Counted from the first letter of the stretch, positions 1 through 13,101 are shown. The stretch is 64,000 nucleotides of DNA from Caenorhabditis remanei (GCF_010183535.1 NC_071331.1:19344001-19408000), one strand, 5' to 3'. The notes: generated from the sequence alone by a model not told the origin. Numbers and translations: made by a program.

Positions 1-441
1 ATGACTGGTTTAAAACTTATATAAAATTCTGTGGTTTTAATATTGCAAATCACCACACGTACTTTTTTAAAAATAATTATAATCGCAAACTATTCTTTGT
101 TCACTTTCTTTACTTTCAGGATTCTCTAATCATAGTTAGTTTCCTTCACTTCTCTTTCGTTTTCACTTAATTTCCTTAGTCACGTGCGAACTCTGCGAAG
201 GCATCTCTTCGCCTGCACAGTGAATAAGGATGTACTCACGAGATACTGTGCCATCACAGGGAGATGTATGGAATATACGTCCCTCCTACACGCATTCCAC
301 AACTGTCCTCTACGTCTGATGAAAAAGGAAGACGCCGAAAAATGTATAATGAAAAAAAATGAAAAAAATGTATAATGGAGGGACTGTAGTCATTTCTGAC
401 CATTTTAGGGTTTTCTTAGTATAAGTAAATAGAACTTGTCG
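1..441. other. non-coding, nothing recognised
   Basis: AT-rich sequence with no coding or RNA signal that I can support. It runs into the C-rich tandem repeat that starts at 442. Confidence 0.6.
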
Positions 442-556
442 AAAACCCCCGTTTATTCTCAAAACCCCCGTCTATTCTTAAAACCCCCGTCTATTCTTAA
501 AACCCCCGTCTATTTTTAAAACCCCCGTTAATTCTTAAAACCCCCGTTAAATCATA
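442..556. repeat. 19-bp C-rich tandem repeat, six copies
   Basis: The unit AAAACCCCCGTCTATTCTT repeats head to tail with a 19-bp period. The later copies diverge, with TTAA replacing CTAT. The complementary strand carries regularly spaced GGGGG runs. Confidence 0.9.
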
Positions 557-879
557 AAGAGCCCAAATTTCTTAGTTTTTTCCCCTCCATAAACTCTTTT
601 TTCTCTTTTTTTAAACTAAAACTTTCTTTCAATTTAATCCAAATTTTATATGTTCTGCGTATGGATTATCTTTTTTGAGTTGTAGATGGTTACTGTAAGT
701 ACTAATCTGAGACTTGAAATCAAATGAGAAAAGACCAAAGGAAATTAGACTGGGACTATCCCGAGAAGCGCCAACGGTTATTTTTTTTAATACATTGAAT
801 CTAATAGTCAAAAATAAATTTCTTCTGTTTCACAATATAATCATCAAAAAAAGTTGAATCATAATTTCAATAAATGTGC

Positions 880-2770
880 AGCATCTAATTCAGACATTGA
901 AAGTAAATTTCAGCGAAGGTTCTATAAATGACAGTTTCGAAAGATTGGTAAAAAGTTGAAGCTTCTCAATAGAATTTAGTTTCATCATAATCCATTTGCC
1001 TATTTTAAATTTTTCTGTTTCAACAAGCAAAGTTTTTGGAATATATTTTACTATAGTTGATCTTTCGCACAATTGAATGACTCTATTCAATACTTTTTCT
1101 AATTGTATTTTGTTTCAGTACTTTTCTGAAAAAAAATCATTGTGTACTCGTTTTGTGGTCATTGATTATGTTATTAAACTCTCAAATCTTCGTTAAAGAA
1201 CGTTCCATGACCCATCATTTCATTTGTCCAGCTGGTCCACATGTTCATTCACAAGTTTATGACCGGAAATAATTTTTTTGTCTCTCCCCGATTTCTGTAT
1301 TGTCTTATATCACGAGGCTGTTAATCGAATGCAACTTTTTCTGTTTCACTTTATGATCATCAAAAGATTTGATTTCTAATTTCAATTTGTTATCAATTTA
1401 AGACCTCCTTTTAGTTCCAGCTCAGTCTACTGTAAAACAGTCAAAGCAGCGTTGAAGTCAGAATTGTTATTGAAAAAAGTGAAATTAAAAATAACAGTCG
1501 TAAAAATTGTTTAAAATTTGAAGTTTCCAAGTAGAATTCAGTTGCATCTAGGATTCCAGTACCATATTTTAAATGTTTTTCTGTTTCAACAGACAAAGTT
1601 TTTGGAATATATTTTACTATAGTTGATTGGTCACTAGGTCCTATAGGTGCTTTTTCAGTTTTCTAAAAAAAAATACTATTTCACAACAAAACTTTCGCTG
1701 TTTCAAAAATGTTTGGAATATTTCTCGCAATAGGATGACTCTATTTGATACACTTTCTCGATTTCCTAATTGTATTCTGTTTCAGTACTTTTGTGAAAAA
1801 ATAGCATTGTGTACTCGTTTTATGGCCATTCATTATGTTATTAAACTCTCAAATAATTATTAAAGCAGGTTCAATGACCCATCAATTCACATTATCCAGT
1901 TGGTCCAGATGTTCTCTCACAATTTCCAATAGTTTATGACAGGAAAAATCGAGGCTATTAATCGAATGCAAATTTTTCTGTTTCAGCTTATGATCATCAA
2001 AAGAGTTGATTTCTAATTCCAATATGCACGCAGTAAACGCAATTTTTTACAATCAACGCAAAGCGGTTCTTTCATTTTGCGGTACTGTAAAACAGTTAAA
2101 GCAGCGAAGAAATCAGACACCAAAACATTTTTACCGAAAACTCTGAAAAATAACTGATTCAAAAAATTGGTAAAAATTTAAAGCTCATCAACAGAATTCA
2201 GTTACATCTATGATTCCAGCTATTTTAAGTTTTTTTCTGTTTCAACAAACAAAGATTTTGGAATCAATTTTACGATTGTTGATTGGTCCAATGGCACTTG
2301 TTCAGTTTTCTAGAAAAATGACTATTTCTGTTCACAACAAAACTTATCAGCACGGCACAGTTCTTACAACTGCGCTTCACCGAAATTCTGTTGAAAAATG
2401 TCTCTTTTTCTCTGCGTCTCTCAATTTCGCACACAATTCTTTTCGGTTTCGGTGGAGCGCGGTTGTAATAAGCGTGCCGTGCTAATATTTTAGGAGTCAA
2501 AGAAAAAAGAAGTCAAAGAAATTTTCACTGTTTCAAAGTTTTTCGCAATCTTTCTCACTATCGAATAATTCTATTCAATACACTTTGTATTCTGTTTCAG
2601 TACTTTTTCAGAAAAAAAAACATTGCCTACTCGTTCTATGGTCATTTATTAGGTTCATAAACTCTCACATCTTTGTTAGAGCACGTTCCATGCCCCATCA
2701 TTTCACATTGTCCAGCTGGTCCAGATGTTCTCTCTCACAATTTCTAATAGTTCATGACCGGAAATAACTT
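880..2770. repeat. three diverged tandem copies of a 550-700 bp repeat
   Basis: The same word order recurs in roughly 880-1340, 1400-1960 and 2000-2770. Each copy has an AAAGTTTTTGGAATATATTT-like block, then a GACTCTATTCAATAC-like block, then a CTCAAAT...CATGACCCATCA block followed by CAGCTGGTCCAGATG. No copy has a convincing reading frame. A palindromic MITE interrupts the third copy at 2347-2485. I see no gene here. Confidence 0.6.
2347..2485. mobile_element. palindromic TTAGC-type MITE, copy 1
   Basis: About 140 bp. The ends are inverted (AGCACGGCAC ... GTGCCGTGCTAA) and the arms carry ACAACTGCGCTYCACCGAAAT and its complement. The loop holds the family-specific CTCTTTTTCTCTG / CTCAATTTCGCACACAAT block. 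At least 14 more copies or fragments occur in this window, so this is a dispersed foldback family, not a gene. Confidence 0.85.
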
Positions 2771-2827
2771 TTTTGGGTTCCCCCGACCCTGACACCCTCT
2801 TGCACCTGGTCACCAGAAGAGTCTGGC

Positions 2828-2990
2828 TCCTCCCCCTCCTAGACTCCGCCCACTTTATTTATAAGCGAGGTCATCGGTGCAGTTATTTTCATTCGATTAC
2901 TATCTTTTCGACATGTTCCGTGCCCTGTGAACGAGAGTATAATATAGTTTTACTGTTTCAGAGAAGAATTTAGAAAGGAGAGGGTTGTGG
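2828..2990 (+). promoter_or_regulatory. TATA-like promoter candidate
   Basis: A TCCTCCCCCTCCTAGACTCC block and CCGCCCAC precede TTTATTTATAAGCG at about 2857, followed by initiator-like sequence. No supported reading frame lies downstream in the next 4 kb. The transcript, if any, would be non-coding or spliced to distant exons. This is a weak, composition-based call. Confidence 0.25.
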
Positions 2991-3209
2991 ATTTACAATA
3001 AATTTTTAAATGAATTTATGTATTTATTTAACCTACTGTTTTTGATAAAAACAGAACTTTTAGTCGGACACTGAATACAGAAGTCATAGAGCTGAATAGT
3101 TGAATATAATAACTAGAATTAGAAGTTTCTAAAGGTAATTTTTCAGAAAAAAACTTGGAAATATAAGTTTTTTGCAACGGTACTTGCGATTTTACTGAAA
3201 ATTTTCACC

Positions 3210-3262
3210 AGGGAACCTCAAGGGGACGCAAGTTTGGAATCGTTCGACCCCTTGAGGTTCCG
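3210..3262. other. perfect 14-bp hairpin
   Basis: GGAACCTCAAGGGG and its exact complement CCCCTTGAGGTTCC are separated by 22 bases. The flanks do not extend the pairing, so a microRNA precursor is not supported. It could be a small foldback element. Confidence 0.6.
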
Positions 3263-3269
3263 TTTTCAG

Positions 3270-4862
3270 AGATTTGGAAAACACTAAAAACTATGAAATA
3301 GTGTATCCGACTAGACATTAAAACTCTGTTACATGAAAAAATTAAATTAGAAAACGTATTTATGATCATGTTCTCCCAAATTTATTCTTACTAATTTTTC
3401 AGCTTGAGTGAGTCTTAATCTCACTGTAATTTCTTTGGTTGTTTCCATATTTCAACCTGAAATTTTTACTAGTGCCCTTCATCAAAACCACCCGAAATAA
3501 AACTATTAGACGATTTTCGGTGGGTTACTGTAGTTTTCGCGGTGGGACCCAAATCACTCCAAACCGACCCAAGATTATACTTATTCGAACCGTCCCGGTG
3601 AGTTGATTTCAAAAATGCAAAACTTTTTGAGCTAGAATAAAATCTTACAGTAGTTTTCTAAAAGATGGTTGAACGTTAAAGTCATTCGACCTATATTTGA
3701 CGATTCTCAGTTACCGTATTTTTACCGTTTCAGGGGTTTATCTTCTGTTTCTATAGCTGTTAGTTTGAGTTCTCTTGGTCTGTCAGATTGTGAAGCCAGA
3801 ATGATTCACATTTTATAGTATTGAAACAATAAAAAATGTTACATATTAATGACGTGTCAGTGGTCACCCTGAGACTCCGCCCCTTTTCTCTTTCTCTCTC
3901 CCTTCAAAAAACTCTCATTCCACCCTCAACAAACATTAAGGTCCCTCTTCTTCTCACAGTGAGAGACTTTTCACTCTTTGTATCTCTGTCGTCTCTTCAT
4001 CCGTTCCCTATCCCTCATCATCTCTTTGTTCTGTGAGACGACGGGCCGAGGGGAGTGCGTAATGCACCCAGTGCCTCGTCCTTTCCATCAGACCCCTAGT
4101 CTCACTACTACTCCCCGTCACTTCTTTTTTCTCTTCTCTCGTGTTTCTCTGTGTCTTCCTCCGCAGTTTTTGAACTGGCGATTGTTGGCAGAGTGCCAAA
4201 TTCTTCTTTTCTTTCCCCACCCCCTTGAATAGAAATGAAAGAAAAAGAAGCTCTTCTTCGTGTGAGGAGGATTAGGATTTAGGTTTTCTCTTTTTTTGAG
4301 AAGAGGAGTTTTGAGAAGAAGGGAAACTTGTGACACTATATGTCTTATGGCTTTATGTTTAGCTCTCGGTCGGCTTCACTTTTTCATTTTGAATTTATTT
4401 CAAAGAAAAATGCGTCTTTGTAATACTCCATATTGTTTCAAGTCGGTTTTGAGATTGTGAAATTTTCAACAGAAATTCTCAAAATTTGAAATTTGTTTCT
4501 AAAAAATTATGTACCGTTTCAAACTTTTTTCAAATTCTTTCCCTGAAAACTCAAATTATTACTTCCTTATTTTCAAAACGACAACTATTCATATGCTTTT
4601 TCTCTGAAAATTCTTCCAGAACGAGCCAAAAAATCTTGGTTTTCCTTAAGCTCCACCCACAAGTTCAAGTTGAAACAAAACATTTGATGATATAAGTGAA
4701 AAGGACCAATTTTCATTAGTATCATTCCGATTGTTTATTTTGTGAAACAGAAATTTTTTCAAACAAAAAAAAGATTTTTTAACGAAATGAGTCATGAATT
4801 CCCACTTGAGAATGTTTATTTGTTTCGTTTTTCTCAAGCTCTTTCCACTCAATAATAATTTA
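3270..4862. other. non-coding, pyrimidine-rich stretch at 3880-4200
   Basis: No gene is supported. 3880-4200 is strongly CT-biased on the + strand and gives several short open frames with low-complexity Ser/Leu/Phe content. I treat these as composition artefacts. Confidence 0.5.
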
Positions 4863-5001
4863 TTAGCTCAACACAGTTATTACAACTGCGCTCCACCGAA
4901 ATTCCCTTGAAAAATGTCTATTTTTCTCTGCGTCTCTCAATTTCGCACACAATTTCCTTCTGTTTCGGTAGAGCGCGGTTACAAGAAGCATACCGTGCTA
5001 A
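4863..5001. mobile_element. palindromic TTAGC-type MITE, copy 2
   Basis: It starts TTAGCTCAACACAGTTATT and ends ATACCGTGCTAA, with the family's GCGCTCCACCGAAAT and CGGTAGAGCGCGG arms. A 137-codon frame across it is a by-product of the repeat. Confidence 0.85.
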
Positions 5002-5483
5002 TGATGCATTTAAGTGTTTGACCTCACTTCGTCACGTTTTCTGGTTTATACCTTACTGTAAGAAATTCGTCAAACTCGGTCCGGTTTTATTTGTTTTACT
5101 TTCCAATATAAAAAAAGTTACACAATTCCTACAGTACCCCTTTCCCAAAATTTCGCTTCCGGCATTTCACTTTTTGTCTGTGTCGCATGCATTACAACAA
5201 CAACATACATATTTCTGCTGTAATAATATTATGTGTCCAGTTTTTGATCTACACCTTGTATTCTCACTTTTTCTATCTTCTTTATCATTTTTCTCTATCT
5301 GGCCATCTTGTTTCCATTGATCTTTGGTTACAAATCTTTTATCTTTTTTACTGTTTCAAAAATTGTCAATTTATTTTTTGGTTTTCTGTTGCTAGTTACT
5401 GCGTGTTCTTTTTCCTCTTCTTAAGTTTTTGTACTCTTTTAATCTCGAAAAGTGTAGAAATGTGCTCGAAAAGTGCAAGACAC

Positions 5484-5499
5484 CCCCCCCCCCCCCCCT
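5484..5499. repeat. poly-C run of about 16
   Basis: An uninterrupted C homopolymer in otherwise AT-rich DNA. It is likely length-variable and error-prone in sequencing. Confidence 0.9.
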
Positions 5500-5867
5500 T
5501 TCTTCCATCGGGGTGGTCTCCTCTCTCTCGAAAAAATTTCGAAATTTTTTAGTCTATGAAAACGGAGAGCATTTTGTTTGGAAGACTGGGTCTCTTTTTG
5601 AAATGACGAGAGAGTGAGAGAGGATAGAGAAGCGAGACACTCTCGTTTCTCTAGACTCTCTTTTGAAATCTTTATGTTTCTCAATGTTTATGTAAAATCT
5701 CTGTGAATTGAAATGTTAGAAAACGCTTTTGAATAGAAATCATCTTTGAAATTTTTTTGCCTGTGCGTACCTTCTCGGGATTATATCAAAAGTTATTAAC
5801 AAAATTTCAAAAACTATTGAAACAGTCTTTTTTTTAAACAAATTTTTCTTGAGTTAGGTCCGGTTTG

Positions 5868-6075
5868 ACCATACTTTTTTCAGCAGGGCCTTGGCCGTTA
5901 GAAAATTTTCAAGGCCCGGCCCAAAGGCCCGGTTTCAAGAAAGGGTACCTAATTTTTACCGAATTTAAACTTTTTTTTAAATTTTGCATTAAAAAAATCA
6001 GTTTTTGATGTATTACTAGCTTTTGTTTGAAGTCTGAAGTATAGTCAAAAATTCGAAGTTTTCGGAAAAAATCAA
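5868..6075. repeat. degenerate GC-rich palindromic repeat
   Basis: A GGCCTTGGCCG / AAGGCCCGGCCC core is followed by the block around GAAGTATAGTCAAAAATTCG, which also occurs in the related elements at 54048 and 63108. The copy is decayed and its right terminus is not clear. Confidence 0.5.
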
Positions 6076-6079
6076 AAAA

Positions 6080-7725
6080 TTTAGTTCTATTTTTTTTAAC
6101 CGTTTGACTCTGAGTTCCCCCTTTCTAAGACTTTACAGGCTGAAAGTTTTAAAAAATAAAAATAAAGTTATCACCTTCGAACATTTTTCAATAATATTTC
6201 AGTTCAACTTGAAACAGAAAAAAAAGAAAAAAACCTAATTCCCCTTGAAAGCTCCCCCCGAAGAGCTTAAATTGAGTGAGAGCTCAATGACCATGAGCAT
6301 CTGGTCCCTAAGCACTTCCCACACCCTCTAACGACCCGCTGTTAAGTGTCTCAAGTTCAAGTTTTGAGACAAGATCAAAAGTTGGGAGGGAGAGGGGTAC
6401 TGTAGCTGAGTCTCTCAAACTCTAAATGTTGGACGCTTTAAGATGCAAAAATGTGTAAATTTTCAAGCATTTTCCCACGAAACCGTATAAGTAAAACCTG
6501 TTCCAACGGGAAAAAAATAAATCAATAACCTAGTTATCAGTCAGATCTAAAAGATATTTTCCTTCTCTTCCCCCCTTTTTTTCCATTTTCTAATATAATA
6601 TATCTGATTCGATTCGTTTATCTATTTCCGTTGATCTCTGCCCCTCCTCCTACACAAATGTTTCATCTGTCTCCCCTGCTTTTTCTCGTTTCTCTTCCTT
6701 TCATTCACCAACATTTTCTTTCTCCTATTTTCGGTTATATTTGCTTTTTCCCCATTTTTTTCGATTCCATTGTCCATTTTTGTCGTTTGTTTATCTGATC
6801 AGTTCGCAATCAGTCAACGCCGAATTTTTCCCCAACTCTTTTCTTATTAGGTTTAGGTTGTGAAGGTTACTGTAACAGTAGTCTCAAAATGTTCCAGTTA
6901 GTCATAAGCTGACTAATTTAACAAACAATTCGTCATTCCCTCCTTTTGCCCCTTTTCAATCCTAATCCAATGCACGTCAGACTCTGAATTCATGACACAT
7001 TCCTCTGAAACAGTAAACAACTTTTTCTGCAAAATGACACGGTTTTCACGGTTATTTCGGGCGGAAAAATGATGACTTGGAAATAAGATGCACTAATTAG
7101 TTTCATTTTCTTCACATTTCCGTTTTTCTTTTTGACTAGCAGCTTTCCATTTCATGTACATATGTGTGACATCTGTCAAGAGAATTTCTTTCTGAAATAG
7201 TAATTTTTAATTTTAAAGGCTACCCTCTGTCTATTGAACTATCAAAAAACGAAGACCTTTTGAATTTTTGTGAAACAGAACATTTTCGATTTTCGGCTCT
7301 GTAAGTCTCCGAATAGGACCGGCGCTGGGTAAAATAGGGTTTTTTCTTGGTCTAGTCTAATTGAAACACGCTCTTTGATTCAAAAAATTTCTGTTTCAAA
7401 ACATTATTTCAAGTTTTGCAGTCGACAGTTTCTCTGATTCTCTGGCTGACCGCATATTCAGATTTAAAAAAAATCTTCCTTAAATAATAGACTATTTACC
7501 AAAAATTGCTGTTTCAGGGCAGTAATTTTCAAAATGTTTGTATTTTTTTCAGCAGTAGTGTACGCTTTGCTTGTTTCAATGAATCAATTCTACTGAAACA
7601 TTCACTATCCCAATGTCTCGCATTCTTTTTATATCCGTTCCATTACCTCGTCTTTCTATCGTTTTCCCGTTCCCGTATCCCTCTCACCTCTCACCTTCCG
7701 ATCTTTCCAGAATAAAGCCGATCGT
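6080..7725 (+). other. upstream region of the P5B ATPase
   Basis: No gene is supported here. The region is AT-rich with several CTGTTTCA words. Immediately before the ATPase start lies ATCTTTCCAG at 7701-7710, a good 3' splice site 15 bases upstream of the ATG. It would serve either as an SL trans-splice acceptor or as the acceptor of a 5' untranslated intron. The actual promoter is not identifiable. Confidence 0.4.
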
Positions 7726-10700
7726 ATGGGCCCTGGCGGCTCTCGCCGTCCAAGAAATTCGCAGCATGCGACCGCCTCCTCCGCATCCGCCGCCTCACGC
7801 GATGGACAACAACAGAATAAGAACACGGAGCATGAGTTCGATATCGTAGCTTATCGGACGACACTTTGGAGAACGTTCTTCTTTTACGCCCTCTCTTTCG
7901 GAACGTGCGGAATCTTCCGTCTCATCCTTCACTGGTGCCCAAAACGACTCATCCAATTCCGTGCCAAACGTTGCTCCGTGGAATGTGCAGATCTTGTGCT
8001 GGTAGTCGACAATCATGCCAGACACGACATTTGCAAAGTTTATCATCGAAATCGTTCTGGAACTGAGCATACGGTAGTGGCGAATACCGATGGAACACTA
8101 TCAGAACTCGAAGATCTCCGTTGGTTCAAGTACCGTAAACTACAGTACACCTGGATCGATGGGGAATGGTCGACTCCGTCACGTGCTTACTCTCATATCA
8201 CTCCTGAAGCATTGGCTAAAAGTGCACCATCATCTGGACTCAAATCAGATGACGTTGCACTCAGAAGAACTTATTTCGGAATGAATGTAATGCCGGTGAA
8301 GCTCAGTCCATTCTACGAACTCGTCTATAAGGAAGTTCTCTCTCCATTCTATATCTTCCAAATCATCAGTGTCTCTGTATGGTATGTGGATGACTATGTC
8401 TGGTATGCTGCTCTCATCATTGTCATGTCATTGTACTCCGTTATAATGACACTTCGACAAACAAGATCTCAGCAGAGAAGACTTCAATCGATGGTCGTTG
8501 AGCATGATGAGGTGGAAGTGATCAGAGAAAATGGAAGAGTCTGTAAGATGGACAGTTCGGAGATTGTGCCGGGCGATGTTCTGGTAATCCCTCCACAAGG
8601 ATGTATGATGTATTGTGATTGTGTGCTGATGAATGGAACGGTCATTGTGAATGAGTCAATGCTGACTGGAGAGTCAATTCCGATTACAAAGGTTAGTCAG
8701 GGCCCCTGACTCAGGGGTACTGTAGGTGGGCGGGGCTTAAATAAGGATACCTAGTCTTGCGAGTATGTAAAATATTAGAACTGAGGCGACAATAGTTTTG
8801 TAAAATTTATCTTTTTTTGAAACAGAAAAAAATTTGTAGAATAGTGGAAATCATACTCGGAAACCGGACCGGAACGGGCCTACGCGGGGGTTATGAGCCT
8901 AAAAATATACCAAAATGTAGATCTCGACGAGTTCAATGTCCGTGACCTACTACGGGCCGGATGGCTAGTCGCTCATAAGCCGCGGGCCCGGGTAAAATGG
9001 TGTTTTTGGTCATCATTTCAAATTTTTTCATTTTCTCGGCCCGCGGTTCAAAGTTCTTTGGTCACGGACATGGAACTCGCCGAGATCTACATTTTGGTAT
9101 ATTTATCAGCTCGTAATATTGCGTTTTAAGCGAGTTACGCGGCGGCCCGTGTCGAGTATGGTAGAAATCGGGAATTCCGTCAGATCAACTTTATATAAAA
9201 AACAGTTCCATTTTTCCAGAGTGCTATCGTCGATGACGGTCACGAAAAGGTGTTCTCCATGGAGAAACACGGAAAAAATATAATTTTCAACGGAACAAAA
9301 GTGCTCCAAACCAAATATTACAAGGGACAACATGTCAAAGCACTGGTCATCAGAACTGCCTACTCCACAACAAAAGGACAACTGATTCGATCAATTATGT
9401 ACCCGAAAGAAGCGGATTTCAAGTTTTTGACTCAGTTGATGAAGGTAATTTTCCTTGTTCCACTAAGGAAGACCTTCTGGAGTTATTGGCCGTGACCTAA
9501 ATCATCGGAAGCTGAGAAAACGCTGATTCTGAATATATATTCTGTTTTTGCCCTCGAGGTCTATTATAGTCAAACTTCAGAAAAATAGCAAACATGTTTT
9601 CGCGTGTCAAAAAGGCAATAATTTGTCATTTTTTCGAACTTTGACCTTGTTTTTCTCGAACACCAGACCTCGAGGACAAAACCAAAATATATCATAGGAA
9701 TCAGCGTTTTCTCAGCTTTCCGATGATATAGGTCACGCCCAATAACTCCACGGTCACCTGGAGGCCTTCCCTATTCATTGAGAATTTATACTAATTTCTT
9801 CTTTTTTCAGTTTATCGCTGTCCTTGCTGGAGTCGCTGCATTCGGGTTCCTGTACACCTCATTCATTCTTTTCTACCGCGGAAGTTCCTTCTTCAAAATC
9901 TTTATTCGTGCACTTGACCTCGTCACAATCGTTGTTCCACCAGCTCTTCCGGCCGTCATGGGAATCGGAATATTCTATGCTCAACGACGTCTTCGTCAGA
10001 AGAGTATTTACTGCATATCACCGACAACTATCAATACGTGTGGTGCTATTGACGTGGTATTTGTCTAGGGACTAATTAATAATGAAAAAATATGCAAATA
10101 AATTTTCCAGGTATGTTTCGACAAAACGGGTACACTAACCGAAGACGGACTCGATTTCTATGCGCTACGGGTCGTCGAAAACGCAAAAATCGGAGAGAAT
10201 ATTGTTCAAATCTCAACAAACGAGACGTGTCAAAACGTGGTTCGAGCAATTGCCACGTGTCACACGCTATCTAAGTGAGTTGTTGGGACATCTGGATGTA
10301 CAGATAGACAAATAAATGCTTCAGAATCAACCACGAACTTCATGGAGACCCTCTTGACGTCATCATGTTCGAGCAGACTAGATACTCGTTGGAGGAGGAT
10401 GATTCAGAATCTCATGAGTCGATTGAGTCTATTCAGCCTATTCTGATCCGCCCACCAAAAGACAGCACATTGTCGGATTGTCAGATTGTGAAGCAGTTCA
10501 CGTTTAGCTCTGGACTACAACGGCAATCGGTCATTGTGACAGATGAAGACTCGATGAAAGCATACTGTAAAGGAAGTCCCGAGATGATCATGTCATTGTG
10601 TAGACCTGAAACTGTGCCGGAGAATTTCCATGACATTGTTGAAGAATACAGTCAACATGGGTACCGTCTGATTGCTGTGGCTGAAAAAGATCTTGTGATC

Positions 10701-12623
10701 GGATCAGAAGTTCAAAAGACTTCCCGACAATCGATTGAATGTGATCTCACTCTGATTGGGCTGGTAGCTCTGGAGAATCGTTTGAAGCCAGTGACAACAG
10801 AGGTTATTCAGAAGTTGAATGAGTGAGTTTTTGAAGATTTTCAACAACATGAAAAAGTGAAATTTATTTTTTTCCAGAGCAAATATCCGAAGCGTGATGG
10901 TAACTGGAGACAACCTATTGACTGCACTATCTGTTGCTAGAGAATGTGGAATAATAATTTCAAAGAAGACTGCTTACCTGATAGAACATGAAAATGGAGT
11001 AGTGGATAAGAGAGGAAGAACCATACTGACAATCAGAGAGAAGGGAGAACATCACACTCAAGAGAGACAATCCAAAAGTGTGGATCTATCAAAAATGAGC
11101 AATGTTGACTGTCAATTTGCTATCTCTGGATCAACATTCTCCGTGGTAACCCATGAATATCCGGAACTGTTGGATCAACTTGTTTGCGTGTGTAATGTAT
11201 TCGCTAGAATGGCTCCGGAACAGAAGCAATTGCTCGTGGAACATCTACAAGAAGTGGGACAGACTGTGGCAATGTGTGGAGACGGAGCAAACGATTGTGC
11301 TGCTTTGAAGGCGGCTCACGCTGGAATTTCGTTGTCGGAAGCGGAGGCGTCGATTGCTGCACCGTTTACGTCGAAGGTAAGGGATTTCAGCCAAGAGCCT
11401 ATATAATAGAGGAAAACTGAGCGCCTGGCAACGATTCTTGAATCAAACTGATGCAGCACTCTAACCGGTTTGGGAAAACTTGAAACAGTAACATTTTGAA
11501 AAATGTTGACTCTTATGAGACCGAATGGACGCAGTGAGTTTGACGCGGTGATTTTGACGCTGCTTAGTATATCGAAGACGCAATTGCGGATAGCTGAACC
11601 CGCATTTCCAGAACCAACGGGAAAAAACGATGCCTGCTTGACGCTACGAGTTCCACCATTGTTCAAAGTTTAAAGACGGAGCGCAGTTATGAGAAAGAAA
11701 GGTGTACTATCTATAACAAAACAATAATTTCCAATGAAATTTTTCTGAAACAGCAATTAATTTTCACTATTTTGCAGGTCGCCGACATCCGTTGCGTAAT
11801 CACATTGATATCCGAAGGCCGTGCAGCTCTCGTCACCTCGTACTCTGCTTTCCTCTGTATGGCTGGCTACTCGCTCACCCAATTCATCTCAATCCTTCTC
11901 CTCTACTGGATTGCTACCAGCTACTCCCAAATGCAATTCCTCTTCATCGACATCGCAATTGTCACAAATCTCGCATTCCTCTCATCCCAAACAAAAGCTC
12001 ATAAGGGACTTGCCAGCACTCCACCTCCTACATCCATCCTGTCAACCGCTTCAATGGTATCACTATTCGGACAACTGGCTATTGGAGGAATGGCGCAGAT
12101 TGGAGTGTTCTGCTTGATTACAATGCAGGAATGGTTCAAACCGTTCCAGCCGACACATCACGACAACGATGAGGATAGAAAGAGTTTACAAGGAACCGCC
12201 ATCTTCTATGTTTCCCTATTCCATTACATCGTACTGTACTTTGTTTTCGCTGCGGGACCACCATACCGTGCTTCCATCACTTCCAACAAAGCGTTCCTGA
12301 TGAGTATGATTTGTGTGACTATTGTAAGTTTCTATATAATAGAAAAGGCTCTGAAATTGAAAACTGATTGTTCCAGGGATGCATTGCTATCGTTGTATTC
12401 TACTTCACCCCTATCCAATACTTCCTCGGATGTCTCTTCATTCCACAACAGTTCCGATTCATCATTCTATGCATTGCGTTGATCACTGCAATTGTGTCAA
12501 TCCTCTATGATCGATGTGTTGATTGGATTTCTTTAAAAATTAGTGAAAAGTAATTAGGACAAAATTTAAATAAAAACAAAATGTATTATTTCCAGAATTC
12601 GCCAAATGCGGAAGGGCGCTTAA
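7726..12623 (+). CDS. P5B-type transport ATPase (ATP13A2-like; CATP-5/6/7 family)
   Basis: This is a polytopic P-type ATPase of the P5B branch, whose members export polyamines from late endosomes and lysosomes. Exons: 7726-8691, 9220-9444, 9811-10056, 10111-10274, 10325-10822, 10878-11376, 11778-12323, 12377-12549 and 12596-12623. All junctions are GT/AG and phase-consistent, giving 1114 residues. Visible motifs are TGES (314-317), PPALP in the fourth membrane segment (440-444, the P5B signature), the phosphorylation site DKTGTLTED (D483), MVTGDN, and GDGANDC (about 834). The N-terminal P5B hairpin segment is at about 40-80, and the C-terminal membrane bundle lies in exons 7-8. The last exon is inferred. 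Without it the frame ends at 12553 after ISEK, and with it the tail is SEKIRQMRKGA. Introns 1 and 2 each carry a palindromic element. The three C. elegans paralogues could not be told apart by eye. Confidence 0.93.
8852..9160. mobile_element. palindromic element in ATPase intron 1
   Basis: Both arms share CATACTCG...GGGCC ends, then TTATGAGCCTAAAAATATAC and AAATGTAGATCTCGRCGAGTT, inverted on the right. A diverged sister sits in an intron of the first ZYG-11-like gene (32501-32745). Confidence 0.8.
9461..9772. mobile_element. palindromic element in ATPase intron 2
   Basis: A nearly complete inverted repeat with arms of about 105 bp. Shared blocks include GGAGTTATTGG, CATCGGAAGCTGAGAAAACG and CCTCGAGGTC, each present with its complement. 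It fills most of the 366-bp intron. Confidence 0.85.
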
Positions 12624-13030
12624 ACCTCCAACATCCCCCACTTCTCATTTTTCATAATCAGCTTTATATTTCTTGTTTCATTCTAAACTAATCCATTCAT
12701 TTTTACCAAGTTCTAAATCGAATTGTTCCTTCCTTTCCCCCCTTCATAATTATTTCTCTTCTATCCTTTCCCGATTCGAAAAACATTTCCCAGTTTGTTT
12801 CATCCCGAAAAACACACACTTTTTTTACATGTATCCATTCCATAATTTGTAAAATGGGTTATATTTCTGAACATTTTATTCTTCAACTTTTCATATATCA
12901 ATACAATAAATGCATATTCAAAAAACAAACATGACAATTTGATAAAAACTGAATAATGGATAATGTGAAGAGTATATATGTACGTTGTGAATATTATGAG
13001 GGTGGTACGGTGGTGATCGCAAATGTGTGT
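12624..13030 (+). other. ATPase 3' UTR and flank
   Basis: C/T-rich sequence follows the stop. An AATAAA polyadenylation signal at 12905-12910 (ATACAATAAATGC) is the likely 3' end signal of the ATPase transcript. Nothing else is seen. Confidence 0.55.
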
Positions 13031-13101
13031 GCGGAGCCAGTTCCATGCATACCCTAAACTTTCAAGGAGTTCAGAATAGTAGTGTTTTTAGAAAGACTCA
13101 T
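13031..13101 (-). pseudogene. 70-bp inverted copy of an srj exon/intron boundary
   Basis: The reverse complement closely matches 15276-15343: the start of srj intron 1, its AACG...TTTAG acceptor, and the first codons of exon 2 (GGTATGCATGGAACTGG). It ends abruptly on both sides. It is a fragment of a duplicated or rearranged srj copy in opposite orientation, too short to code. Confidence 0.75.

Noticed and set aside
442..556. Possible CRISPR-like array or telomeric repeat
   Set aside because: It is a simple 19-bp head-to-tail repeat without spacers. Nematode telomeres are TTAGGC, which does not match.
3210..3262. Possible microRNA precursor
   Set aside because: The stem is only 14 bp with a 22-base loop and no extension of pairing, too short for a Drosha/Dicer substrate.
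4907..5552. Two overlapping frames of 137 and 121 codons on the + strand
   Set aside because: The first begins in a MITE. Both are Phe/Leu/Ser low-complexity from T-rich DNA, with no splice or domain support.
11316..11666. 116-codon minus-strand frame
   Set aside because: It overlaps ATPase exon 6 and intron 6 in antisense and has no domain or splice support.
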